Assembly (NCBI RefSeq): GCF_000143415.4
Contig: NW_003314273.1
Coordinates: forward strand, 884,222-948,221
DNA length: 64,000 bases
Direction: 5' to 3'
Source: Selaginella moellendorffii
Taxonomy: Eukaryota; Streptophyta; Lycopodiopsida; Selaginellales; Selaginellaceae
Positions 20,790 to 31,009 of the stretch are shown piece after piece (position 1 is the first letter of the stretch; every line of letters begins with the position of its first letter). A program made the position numbers and the translations under genes. Under the pieces are notes generated by a model. The model was not told the origin of the DNA and made no database searches. It worked only from the letters and a program-made list of their open reading frames with translations.

Positions 20790-23700
20790 AATCAGCTTTT
20801 GATTGAGATTTGGTGTGGAACAGGCGCATTCTGATACAGCGGCAACGCCATCCGGAACTGCGACCGCGGATGGAGTTGATCAAACAGACCTTAAGGTCAC
20901 TGTAGAAAGGGAGCTCGTTTCCAAGGCCGAAGAGGACGATATGGAGGCTCTACTTGGCACGTACGTAAAATTTCCAATTTTCTTAATGTGCGTTTGTGAA
21001 ACCTCATTCGACTCAGATACGTTATGGGACTTGACGAAGCTGAGGCATTCTCGGAACGTTTAAAACGAGAGCTTTTAGCATTGGAAGCCGCTAACGTCCA
21101 TGCAATATTGGAAAGCGATCCTTTGGTTGAGGAGGTAAATTTTCAAAGAACAATATAGTGTTGGCTGTGTTTACAACAATCGTTATATGGTATAGGTTCT
21201 TAGACGTTTGAATAATGCGTCAGAAGCGGTCGAAGACATGGATGAATGGCTAGGAATATTTAACGTCAAGCTTAGGCACATGCGGGAAGACATCGAATCG
21301 GTATCCGAAATCTTCATTCTGGATGTTTTATCTTAACTGTCTTGCAGATAGAATCTAGAAACAACATGCTGGAGATGCAAGTTCAGAACAACGCAGCCCT
21401 TGTTGCGGAGCTTAATAAACTTCTGGAAAGACTACATGTTCCTCCTCAGGTGCTTGTTTCTTTCTTCTTTATATTTTCTCATTGCTGATACATCAGTATG
21501 CAACACTGCTGACAAGCGGAGCGTTTGATGAATCGAGAATGCCACAAAATGTTGACGCTTGCGACTGGCTAGCAGGAGCAATTCGTGGAATGGAACCTCC
21601 ACTTATGGATCCAGCCTATGTTAATATGCGTGCGGTAAACATTTTTACCGTACTCTCATGCATTTTGACATGAAAGCTAGTTTTACAGGTAAAAGACAAG
21701 CGAGGGGAACTCGAAAAATTGAAGTCGACATTTGTTCGTCGTGCTTCTGAATTTCTGAGAAGTTATTTTTCCAATCTTGTCGATTTTATGATAAGCGACA
21801 AAACATATTTTTCACAGGTAGCCTTTTCGTTTTGGTGTTCGCTTGCTGATTTTCTTCTTGCAGAGGGGTCAGCTGAAAAGGCCCGACCACGCAGATTTAC
21901 GATTCAAATGTAGAACATATGCTCGTTTGCTGCAGCACTTAAAGGTGCTACCATTTCTACCTCGTCTTTGTCTCACACTAGCCATTTGATACTTCAGGGG
22001 CTAGACAAAAATTCATTGGGACCTTTGAGAAAGGCTTATTGCCAGTCCTTGAACTTACTGCTACGGCGAGAGGTATAGTTTGTGTGATTTTTCTGACTTT
22101 CTGATTAAGGTTTTCGATGTTTTGTGGAAATTTACAGGCTCGTGAATTCGCAAATGAGCTTCGTGCAAGCACGAAGGTCTTAAGGAGTTCAGCTGTTTGG
22201 ATGGACAATGCTGTTGCTGGTGGAGGAACGACTGGTTCTATGGGTGACACATCCACAGTTTCTGATGCATACGCCAAGATGTTACGAATATTTGTACCCC
22301 TTCTTGTCGACGAGGTAAGTTGCAGTTTCCACTATTTATTAAGTTTATGGTGATGGCGATTTTATGCAGAGTGCATTTTTTGCGTCATTTATGTGCTATG
22401 AAGTTTTACCTTTGGCCCCTCCCAGAGCCGGTGATGAGAAAAGTGGAGACGATGAGGATGATACTCCATTAGATTTAGATGGAGCAGATGCAAAGCCGAG
22501 TAAGTTTAGTTGAGATGAAAGATTTTACACGACTTTGGACTTTCCAGCGGAACAAAACGCTGCGGAGATGGAAGCCTTGAATCAGGCTCTTCAAGAGCTT
22601 CTTGATGGCATTCAGGTAGCGTCTATGTGATTTCGTTGACGTCTAACACAATCTGTTTCAGGAGGATTTCTATGCTGTTGTGGATTGGGCTTACAAAGTT
22701 GATCCTTTGAGGTGCATCTCAATGCAAGGGACAACAGAACGATATCTCTCAAGTCACAAAGCTGATGCCGCTGGTTTTGTTAGGCGCCTATTGGCTGATT
22801 TGCAAGCCAGGATCAGTAACCAATTTTCTAAGGTAAGTGTTTCTATCCCGCATGCTCTTCTAACTCAGCATGCCTCTTTAGTTCCTGGATGAAGTTTGCC
22901 ATCAAATAGAAAAGCACGACCGTAACGTCAGGCAGACGGGTGTACTCTCATACGTTCCGAGGTGGACTGTTATTTCTGTAATCAAACATCGATCACGTAC
23001 TGATTCATTGGTTCTAGGTTCGCAAGTCTAGCCTCACGAATGGAAGGATTGGTGCAGGGCATGTCGAGAGACATGGTGGATCTAGCTTACACGAGGCTGG
23101 TACGTTCAAACATTTTCATATAGGAACCAAAGTGTGTTTGTTTATGTGTAGGTGGGAACAATGTTCTCTGTGTTGGAACGTATTGCACAAAATGATCCAA
23201 AGTACGCAGACGTTTTACTGCTGGAAAATTATGCTTCTTTTCAGAACAGGTGCACAAAGGTTAACAATTCGACTATCGAACTTACTTTCATTTTATAGCA
23301 TGTTTGACTTGGCAAATATGGTACCCACACTAGCTCGATTTTACCAGCAAGCTAGTGAAGCATATGAGCAAGCGTGCACTCGATACGTGAACTCTATCAT
23401 CAACATGGTAGGATTATAATCACTCCAGCGTTTCTAATTTTCTTTTCACTTCTCGTTTCTCAGCAATTTGAGAAGCTGTTCCAGTTCGGCCAACGAGTGG
23501 AAAACCTGCTGTATACAATCACTCCAGAAGAGGTAAGTAGGAAAGTTTGTTGTGTAATGTCAAAGACTCTAAACCTTTTCCAGGTTCCCTTCCAACTGGG
23601 AGTTTCCAAAAACGAACTACGCAAAGTGGTGAAGGCTAGCTTGTCTGGCGTACGTTTAATTCGTTTACTGTTGGAAGGCCTTCAAATTCTTTCTCATGCA

Positions 23701-23953
23701 GGTGGAAAGGTCGCTCCAGGCCATGTATAAAAAGATGCAAAAGACTTTAGTGTCAGAGGAGTTGTTGCCAAATCTTTGGGATAAATGCAAGGTATGATCT
23801 TGCTTTCTTGTCTCGAGGATTAAATCTTGGTCTTTCCAGGTTGATTTTATTGACAAATACGAAAGCCTGGAAGCGTTGCTACAAAAGTGCTACCCATCTG
23901 AGACATTGAGCCCCTCGTCAACAGAAATGAAAGAGCTTTTCAAAACAGTTTGA
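20038..23953 (+). CDS. SEC3: Exocyst complex component SEC3
   Basis: About 25 small exons with introns near 50 bp encode a protein close to the 880 residues usual for plant SEC3. The start [19 protein letters not shown] leads into the N-terminal PH-like lipid-binding region ([16 protein letters not shown]-type strands, [19 protein letters not shown]). Next comes [40 protein letters not shown] and [20 protein letters not shown]. The exocyst core continues with [40 protein letters not shown] and [19 protein letters not shown], and it ends in EMKELFKTV. These blocks are close to Arabidopsis SEC3A. SEC3 marks exocytosis sites at the plasma membrane and tethers secretory vesicles. A (CT)n run sits in one intron near 20,760. 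Confidence 0.93.
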
Positions 23954-24590
23954 TCATCCGCATTGTAAAAGAGTTTAAAAAGGTTAGGATGGATTGAAGA
24001 AATGAGTGCAGTAATCTTGCATATTTTGTAAACGATTAAATATTTTAAATTTGCATAAATAAATAAATAAATATATTAAGAAATCATATAAAGTAGCTTA
24101 GAAATATTATTTGATTATAACTTTACGCAATTACCGTTTGTTAATTAACATTCTTGAACGGTATATAATAAAATATTTAATAAAAGGTAAAAATAAAGGT
24201 GGTTTGAAATAAAGTTGTTTTGAAGATAAATAACTATATGAATAAGAATGATATAGCAAAGATAAGTTTTTGTGCAATAAAGACCGCCATACAAGACCAC
24301 AAAAAAAGTACAAGTTTTTAGATATTATTTGTGTTTTTAACTTTACTTTCGATTTTGAAATTATTTTAGTTTTATCATAGAATTTTATTGTCATTTTATT
24401 ATAATATTATAATAATAACTCTTAAAAAAGATGCAATTCTTATTCGAACACAGATTTTCTTTCTTCCCATGGAACTTGGGAAGAAACATACCCAAGATAA
24501 ATTTCTATCGGCAGTCATACTTGATTGCAAAAAGTCAGCGGACATCTTGTGTTATCGATCACGACACTTCCAGTCATGAAAAATCGTCAT
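23954..24590. other. AT-rich intergenic
   Basis: Strongly AT-rich DNA downstream of SEC3, with runs such as AATAAATAAATAAAT. No gene, RNA or conserved repeat is recognised. Confidence 0.5.
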
Positions 24591-24593
24591 GAG

Positions 24594-25172
24594 CCTAAGT
24601 TATGATCACCAGCACGTCCCTCAGGCTGGGTGGTGGTGAGCTTCCAGTCAGATGAGAATATCCATAATCGTGAATCTCCGGTTGTCCAGAATGCCGATCA
24701 AGCCACATTCTAAGAAATTCGCTGGCGCCCTGGTTCTTGGGGTTTGGCTTTAGTGGCTTGATTCTAACAAATTCTGCATGCCACACATCCCGGCAGATAG
24801 ATCAGCTGAGCTGAAGCGGCAGGTTCAAGAGCATGCGCCAGACGAAAGAGATGATAGGGTGCTTCCCGATCGGATCCAGGGAAAGAAGGTGCGCAAGACA
24901 ACAAGGCAGTTTGGGTTTCTGCACGAGCACTTCAATGCCATGAAGCCGCTCCTGTTGCTTGAGAACATTGACGCGAAAGCGGCCAGTTGCGGAACGGGAT
25001 GCTCCAGAAGCTCAAGAAAATCTGCGGAGCTGCCACAAGTGACACTAGGAAGCAGTCTTGTGCGGCTTTCCGGACTTCATTCGGCATCTCAGTTCACTTC
25101 CAGAACGCTGGAAACTAGGAGGTGTCCGCTTTTTTGTTTCTCTCTCATAACTCTGGTGTGTGTCAAGAGGTA
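24594..25172. other. GC-balanced block with unassigned frames on both strands
   Basis: Composition returns to gene-like between two AT-rich stretches. The plus strand has an open frame of about 130 codons (ATG 24,778; PHIPADRSAELKRQVQEHA at its start). The minus strand has LKPNPKNQGASEFLRMWLD..., preceded by a plausible acceptor (GTGGCATGCAG). I recognise neither. One may be an exon of an unknown or broken gene, or both may be chance frames. Confidence 0.3.
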
Positions 25173-25298
25173 ATGTAAAATACATTAAAAACATTTATAT
25201 TAGTTTTAAGAACCACTACTTTAATTTTAAAAAAGGGATATTTTTTCATACTAGCCTCATAAAAAGAAAAACTCTATGCTTCAAATGTTTCTCGTGTT

Positions 25299-26261
25299 TT
25301 AATCAAACCTCGTCTTCGTAGGCGCTAGATTTGATATTTCCTGGAAGTTCGAGTGTCAGCATTTCCTATGATCGATCCCTAGTATGATACTCACAATTTC
25401 TGGGTAATCGTAGCCAAGAGCCTGTAGTTTTGTCCGCCGTGCTTTATCCTTGCGCGCGAATTTTTCCACCAAGCGCTGCCTTCGTTCTAAACTCATCTCC
25501 TAAAAAAAAGCTTCCTGGTAAATGAGCATCACATCTATAGATACTCACCTCGTTGGTCTTAGTTTTGGAAGGTAAGTAGAACTTCTTGTTTGCTCCATTC
25601 CATCTGCACAAAAATACGTCAGCAGGCACATCGAGAGAAAAAGAAAACGTACAAAGATGGATGGATTTGATCAGTCGGAACAATCTTTACTTGAAGCATC
25701 CTTCCAAACATGAGATAGTTGTTCATGCTCTCGGCGACGATTTGAGCAATCTGGGGATAATTTAGAGGCTATCACAATGTGAGAAAACGTTTAGCTCTTA
25801 CCTCTGGCGTTTCAAACTCTACAAAAGCGTAGTGCTTAGACTTTCCAGTCTGCAAAGAGAGAAGAAAAGTGTAAAAGAAGGTTTCACGGGACAAACATTC
25901 ACGAGAACCTTCTTATTGCGAGAAAGGCGTAGTCGTGTCACAGCCCCAAATTGAGAGAAGTATCCTACATGAACAAGTCAGTGATCCATCCAGCAAAGCC
26001 GAAAAAAAAAAACAACCTCGCATTTGATCTTCATAAAAACCGTGTGGAATCCTTCCAATGTAGACCACAGAAGATCTTCTCTTGCCTTGCTCATCAAATT
26101 CTGTGAGAATCCGGGAAGAAGAGCTCCGCTGCTTCCTCTTCTTGGAGCTCCCGGCGGCGCCGGCCTCTAGAGGCTGCAATCAATGGAGCCGTGGGATCGA
26201 CCGGAGAAGGAAGAGAACTTACCAGAAACGATGGAGCCCGGGCGCCCTCGCTACTCGCCAT
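25299..26261 (-). CDS. Nucleolar RRM protein (NIFK / Nop15-like)
   Basis: Seven or so exons. It starts MASSEGARAPSFL at 26,261. It continues with a basic stretch (SSKKRKQRSSSS) and one RNA-recognition motif: VVYIGRIPHGFYEDQMRGYF (RNP2), then SQFGAVTRLRLSRNKK, and KSKHYAFVEFETPEIAQIVA (RNP1). It ends with MNNYLMFGRMLQVKIVPTDQ, basic helices including RRQRLVEKFARKDKARRTKL and finally GYDYPEI plus a short tail. The Y-x-x-M-GR-L-V-K signature and basic C-terminus match the MKI67-FHA-interacting nucleolar protein / yeast Nop15 family, needed for pre-60S ribosome and ITS2 processing. The final exon (EISNLAPTKTRFD) is inferred from splice signals. Its ATG is only 39 bp from that of the divergent PTA gene. 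Confidence 0.85.
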
Positions 26262-26300
26262 CGCCCTAATTTCACTTCTCTAGGGTTTTAGGGTTCTTCG
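26262..26300. promoter_or_regulatory. 39-bp divergent intergenic space with double telo-box
   Basis: The two start codons (NIFK-like at 26,261 minus, PTA at 26,301 plus) are separated by 39 bp. At 26,278-26,293 the space contains CTAGGGTTTTAGGG-type sequence, a double telo-box. It must hold both leaders, so the core promoters must overlap coding DNA or lie in the neighbouring gene. Confidence 0.6.
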
Positions 26301-28675
26301 ATGTTGAGGCAAATTGCGCGAGCTTCCGGCTACTGCTGGAGGAGGAATCGAGATTTCCACACGCTCTATTTGCACCGGACAGTCACTGAGGCCGACGATC
26401 GTGCTGCTAGAGCGGTCAGGGTGGGATTGTTGGGCGTTCTTCGAGTGCTCGAACGCGATGTGGGGTATTTTAGACCTGTCGGGGCGGCAAACGCTGACGC
26501 GGTGAAGGGTTTCGATACAATGTGGGGGATCGATCGAAGAAAAGCGCTAGAATTTCTCGCGAATGGCGATCTGGACGAGATGCTGGAGCAAATTTACGTC
26601 GGTAAGTTACTTCTTTTTGTCCATGTGTCTCTTTTCTTCCTTTCCTCGTTTATGATCTTTCTCCTGTCCAGCTTACAGAGAGCTCAAGAGAAGGCACGAG
26701 TGTGTGCTGATCGAAGGAACACAGTTTTGTAGAGATGCGAGTGCTTTGGACGCTCACATTGCCAGTGCTCTTGGATCGCCAGTGCTCCTTGCGACCAATG
26801 TAGACGCTCTTCGTCAACTATGGAGCAGTAAGGATCACGCAGAGAATTTGCAGGACTGGGCCACAGAAATAGCAACTTACACTCGATGCAGCGCTCTTGC
26901 TTTTGAAAAGCTGAAGGTCAGAGTTGTGGGAGGTTTTGTATATGGATCTTCTGACGCTCCAGATATGAGAAAAGTCTTTTCAAAGTGGAAACTTCAGTTC
27001 GTGGGAGCACTTCCAGGCTTCGATGAACGTGAAAACCCGGTGGTAAATTCTTCGCATTGGCTAAAGCTTGATATAAGTATCTACTTTGTTCTCCAGAAGG
27101 CGTTTGCCGATAACATTGAGATCGAGGCTTTAAAACGAAACATGCCAGAGGTATGTAGCTTGAAATTTCATTCTCGATTTCACAACTACACTTGTGTTTA
27201 AAGGAAAATGCAGCTCCAGTGAGTCCACTGCTGTTCAGAAACTCTTTGTTTTCTAGAGCGAAAGAAAACAATCAAGTCATACTGCTGCCAGAGGTAAGCT
27301 TCATCCGTTTTTGCTTTTTCGTTTCCAAAATATTTACTTGCTGAAAAATAGTGCAGGGTGATGAGCCGCGAACGGTTCAAGCTGCAGGATTTATTCTCCA
27401 ACACGGGTTGTGCAGTTTAATCCTTTTGGGAGAGCGAGAAAAACTTCTTGAGGCTGCCAAGGTGTACAATGTCGATTTACGCTCGGCCATTATCAAAGAT
27501 CCATCCGACCCGCAAGAGCTGGAGAAGTACGCGACAGTGTACTATCAAACACGCAAACACAAGGTAAAGTTTCTCATTTTACGAGCAGCGTCTTACGGTC
27601 TTCATTGCTCAGGGAATGACGTTGGAAAAAGCAAGAGAAATTCTTGGCAACGATCCGATCACTCTGGGAACTTGCATGGTGTCTGCCGGAGACGCAGACG
27701 GGATGGTCTGCGGAGCAGTCCACACCACCGCCAACACTGTTCGTCCCGCTCTGCAAATTATCAAGGTAAAGACAGTCTCAGACGCAAAAGATCTAAACAA
27801 GCAGCGACATCTAGACGGATCCAGCGACGCCAATCGTCAGCAGCGTAATGTTCATATGTCTCGAAGACGCGGTCGTGGCCTATGCCGACGTTGCCATCAA
27901 TGCAAGCCCGTCTGCTGACGAGCTCGCGACGATAGCAATCGCATCTGCTGACACGGTCACGGCTTTTGGATTGGAACCTCGCGTTGCATTGCTCTCTTAC
28001 GCAACTGGAGACTCCAATGCAGGTACTGAGAATGGAAATCTGGCCTTCACATATTTTCTACTTGTGAAACTAGGCCCACTTGTACAAAAGGTCGCGGACG
28101 CTGCCAGCATCGCAAGATCCAGACGCCCGGATTTATTACTCGAGGGACCATTCCAGGTGCTGCCAGTATTTGTTTGCCACGATCCCAAGGATGATCTTAT
28201 CGCTTTGCTGCATGTGTGCAGTATGATGCAGCGGTCAATGCGGCGGCCGCAAAGATCAAGCTCAAAGGAAAGAATAGCGAAGTTGCTGGAAAAGTAAGCT
28301 ATAGGATTCGAAACTTCTGTTTTTTTTCTCTTAGTGTGAATCGTGTGTCGCAGGCAAACGTATTCATCTTTCCAGATTTGAATTCCAGCAACATTGCATG
28401 CAAAGTTGTACAGCAGGTAAGCAAAAAATCTGTTTTAATCGCGGAAAAAAATATTTCTCTTTTTGTTTTTGTTTTTTTTTTTCTTGTAGCACACTGGAGC
28501 TACTGTCATTGGTCCTATCCTCCAAGGCCTCCGGAAGCCCGTCAATGATCTAAGCCGGGGCTGCACTGTCAAAGACATAATCGCCACAATCGCCACTACG
28601 GCTATCCAGGCAGCGGCAGAGAAGAAGAAAAGCAAAGCAGTAGCAGTCGAAGCGATGAAAGCACGTAAAGAATAA
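26301..28675 (+). CDS. PTA: Phosphate acetyltransferase (phosphotransacetylase), organelle-type
   Basis: About eleven exons. Reaction: acetyl-CoA + phosphate = acetyl-phosphate + CoA, usually paired with acetate kinase. The N-terminus is basic and Arg-rich ([19 protein letters not shown]), fitting a mitochondrial or plastid targeting peptide. An AAA_26-like (Pta_N) region follows: [53 protein letters not shown]. The PTA catalytic domain is complete: [107 protein letters not shown]. Odd points: the P-loop position of Pta_N reads [10 protein letters not shown], and the ~110-residue DRTGG domain normally between the two halves is missing. Family knowledge: present in mosses and algae, absent in flowering plants. 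Confidence 0.88.
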
Positions 28676-28918
28676 TAAAAGGACGCAAAACAAAAACAAA
28701 ACTAGCGACGCTGTGATCGATCTACGAGCAATCAATCAAAGCGACGACCGTGAATCAAAAGAATCTCCTGCGAGAAGTTTTCTCCTTGGTTCCTCCCTTC
28801 TAAGCAGCCAGCACAGTGGCTCGCTCTCTCTCAACGAAAAAAAGAAGAAAGAGGAAGGAACCCGAGTCGTCAACCAAAAAAAAAATAAGAAGCTCTCGCT
28901 CTCGCTCTCTCCCTCAAA

Positions 28919-30562
28919 TCAATGGATGTTGCACTGCTGGACGTAGGCGTGCGAGTAATTTACATACCTCTCCCACAGCGGCTTGTAGCGACTCATGGCC
29001 AGCTTGAGCCACGGCTTCATGTTCCCGTTGAAATGCACCACCCCGGCGCTCTCGATCAGCTGGGCATCGATGTTTGGATCGTATCCCAGTCCCAGGACGT
29101 GCAGCTTGCGATCCAGCGGCTCCGTGAGGCCGTAGAAAGTGAGCAATCCCGGCGGCAGCGTCCCCAGCTTCCACAGCGTCCTGTCCACGTTTTGCTCCTG
29201 CCAGTAGTGGTACCGGGCTGTAACGTTGGCTCTCTTCCACGCCACCAGGTCGAAGACGTTCATGCCGAACGCCCAGCCGCACGCGTCCGGGTCGAAGTTG
29301 GCCTTGATCTTGGGGTGCGAGAAGTTGAGGTACTTGTGGTAGCGGTGGAAGCTCTCCAGGCACGTCTCCACGGCGCCGTTGACGTTGCCGTGGAGATCGA
29401 TGGAGAAGAGCGGCGTGAGGTCCTTTTGCACCACGATGTCGTCGTCCAGGAACACCACCTTCTGGAGCTCCGGGTAAATCTCCGGGATGTAGAAGCGCAG
29501 GTGGTTGAGCATGGAGAGGTACTTCGGGTTCCGGAACTTGACCGCGTTCTTGCTCTCCTGCCCGGATTTGAAGTAGTAGCTCTGCGTCTCGACGTCCTGG
29601 AGCTGCTTGAGCACCGGCACGTAGGACGCGTTCAACCACGTAAACGTGTCGATGTTCTGGACCTCGATCGTCGCCCCCTTGAAGTCGTTCTGAGCAAACC
29701 AGACTCTCATGGCGCCAAAGTTGACGCTGTCCGTCACCAGGTGGAAAACCAGCTGCGTCGGCCGCTTGGCGTTGCAAACCGTGGAGTTGATCACCACCGA
29801 GGTCCCCAGGATGTTGTCCGAGAAGACCACGAAGTGATAGAGGTCCTGGTCCGTCAACGCCGGGGAGTGCTGCTGCTTGGAGAGCTCCCCTCGCGTCTCG
29901 GCCCACTCGAGCGTCAGCTGCATCCCCAGGCAGTAGAGGCTCTTTGGGACGGCCTCGGCAGCGAGCTGACCAAAGGTGGTGCTTTGGACGGTGGCGGCGC
30001 TGGCACGCTCCTCGAGCGCTTGGATCTGCGCCTTGAACTTCATGATCACCGTGGCGATGTCGTAGTGAAGCTCTCTCGATTGGTAAATGAGCGACGCCAG
30101 CTGCTTCATGATCGGCTCGGCCTCGGCGGCGGTGATTGGCGACGCTCTCGTTGCTACCTGTGAGAAGAGAAGCTGGCAGGCCCTGATCTGTGCGCTCAAC
30201 TCCCAGGCTAGCTGCAAGTTGCTGTTCTCTTTGGCGATGACCAAGTAAGCCTTTGCTAGAACCATCTGATCTCCAAGCTGCCGAGCGTATGAGCGAACAT
30301 CCAGGAGCTCTTCCGTGAGATTAAATGAATCGGCTATGACCACGTCAAGAGGTTGATTCGTTGGCTGGAAAGCACAGGCGAAAAAGTAAGAACAGCGAAG
30401 AAAAAAAAGGGAATTCCAGACACTCACCGGAGCTATTGGAGCTGGATGTTTGGATAATCCAAAGAGCGCCACAATGAGCAGTCCCAGCAGGCCAATCGAG
30501 AGGCAAATCGAGACGAGCGAGAGCCTCCTCCGCCTCCGGACACTGTACGGTGGTCGCCTCAT
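28919..30562 (-). CDS. Galacturonosyltransferase-like protein (GAUT, GT8)
   Basis: Two exons split by an intron at 30,365-30,426. A type II Golgi protein: basic cytosolic tip (MRRPPYSVRRRRRLSLVS), one signal-anchor helix (ICLSIGLLGLLIVALFGL), a stem rich in helices (RSYARQLGDQMVLAKAYLVI), then the GT8 catalytic domain. Seen motifs: FSDNILGTSVVINST, the metal-binding DDD in VVFLDDDIVVQKDLTPLFS, CGWAFGMNVFDLVAWKR, LWKLGTLPPGLLTFYGLT, HVLGLGYDPNID and VVHFNGNMKPWLKLAMSRYK. It ends HAYVQQCNIH. This is the pattern of GAUT proteins, which add galacturonic acid in pectin (homogalacturonan) synthesis. Start choice: the ATG at 30,562, since the frame upstream has only GTG. Length of about 525 residues fits the GAUT8-11 size range. 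Confidence 0.92.
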   Translation of the reverse strand: MRRPPYSVRRRRRLSLVSICLSIGLLGLLIVALFGLSKHPAPIAPVSVWNSLFFLRCSYFFACAFQPTNQPLDVVIADSFNLTEELLDVRSYARQLGDQMVLAKAYLVIAKENSNLQLAWELSAQIRACQLLFSQVATRASPITAAEAEPIMKQLASLIYQSRELHYDIATVIMKFKAQIQALEERASAATVQSTTFGQLAAEAVPKSLYCLGMQLTLEWAETRGELSKQQHSPALTDQDLYHFVVFSDNILGTSVVINSTVCNAKRPTQLVFHLVTDSVNFGAMRVWFAQNDFKGATIEVQNIDTFTWLNASYVPVLKQLQDVETQSYYFKSGQESKNAVKFRNPKYLSMLNHLRFYIPEIYPELQKVVFLDDDIVVQKDLTPLFSIDLHGNVNGAVETCLESFHRYHKYLNFSHPKIKANFDPDACGWAFGMNVFDLVAWKRANVTARYHYWQEQNVDRTLWKLGTLPPGLLTFYGLTEPLDRKLHVLGLGYDPNIDAQLIESAGVVHFNGNMKPWLKLAMSRYKPLWERYVNYSHAYVQQCNIH

Positions 30563-30752
30563 TGCTAGCGACGAGAGAGCAATCACCGGGAGGAGCTGAT
30601 CCGCATTCCTAGCTCGCCCCAGCCCTAGAATCTCGCTTCCCGGCCCCGAGAAACCGTGAATTCCAAGAGAAGCATCCCCGGGAGCTCAAAAATCCGCCCC
30701 GCCGCAACGGATCTCTCAGCTCCACTTTCTTGCCGATTCCAGGAGAGATTTC

Positions 30753-30872
30753 CAAATGCCGGCGCTGGGGAGGACGGTCTTGGCGATTACCTCGAGGAGC
30801 GGCGGCGGCGGCAGCGTCGTCCCGGCGCTCGCCTCCTCTTCCATTCACATTAGGTCGCTCAGCGCCATGTTA
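30753..30872 (+). CDS. Small ORF with presequence-like composition
   Basis: Thirty-nine codons: MPALGRTVLAITSRSGGG..., ending SSSIHIRSLSAML. It is basic with no acidic residue, and Ser/Ala/Arg-rich like a mitochondrial presequence. It lies divergently 190 bp from the GAUT start, so it may be a chance frame in that gene's upstream DNA, or a first exon of something whose next exon I cannot find. Confidence 0.2.
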
Positions 30873-31009
30873 TAGCAGCATAGTCCAAAAAATAGCCCAA
30901 TCCTAGCCGTTGGATTCCAGATGATGAATCTATTATTATTCGTTGTCTACTCTTTTCTTCCTTCCCAAACCATCGTGAAGGGAAGAAGACAAACAAAAAT
31001 CCTCTTCCT

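Noticed and set aside
28914-29906. A 330-codon minus-strand frame
   Set aside because: Same strand as GAUT but shifted one base; Gly/Ala/Arg/Gln-rich with no motif. A shadow.
28922-30163. A 413-codon open frame on the plus strand
   Set aside because: It is exactly antisense to the GAUT exon, its residues are Leu/Val/Arg/Glu/His echoes of GC-rich codons, and the minus frame has all GT8 motifs.
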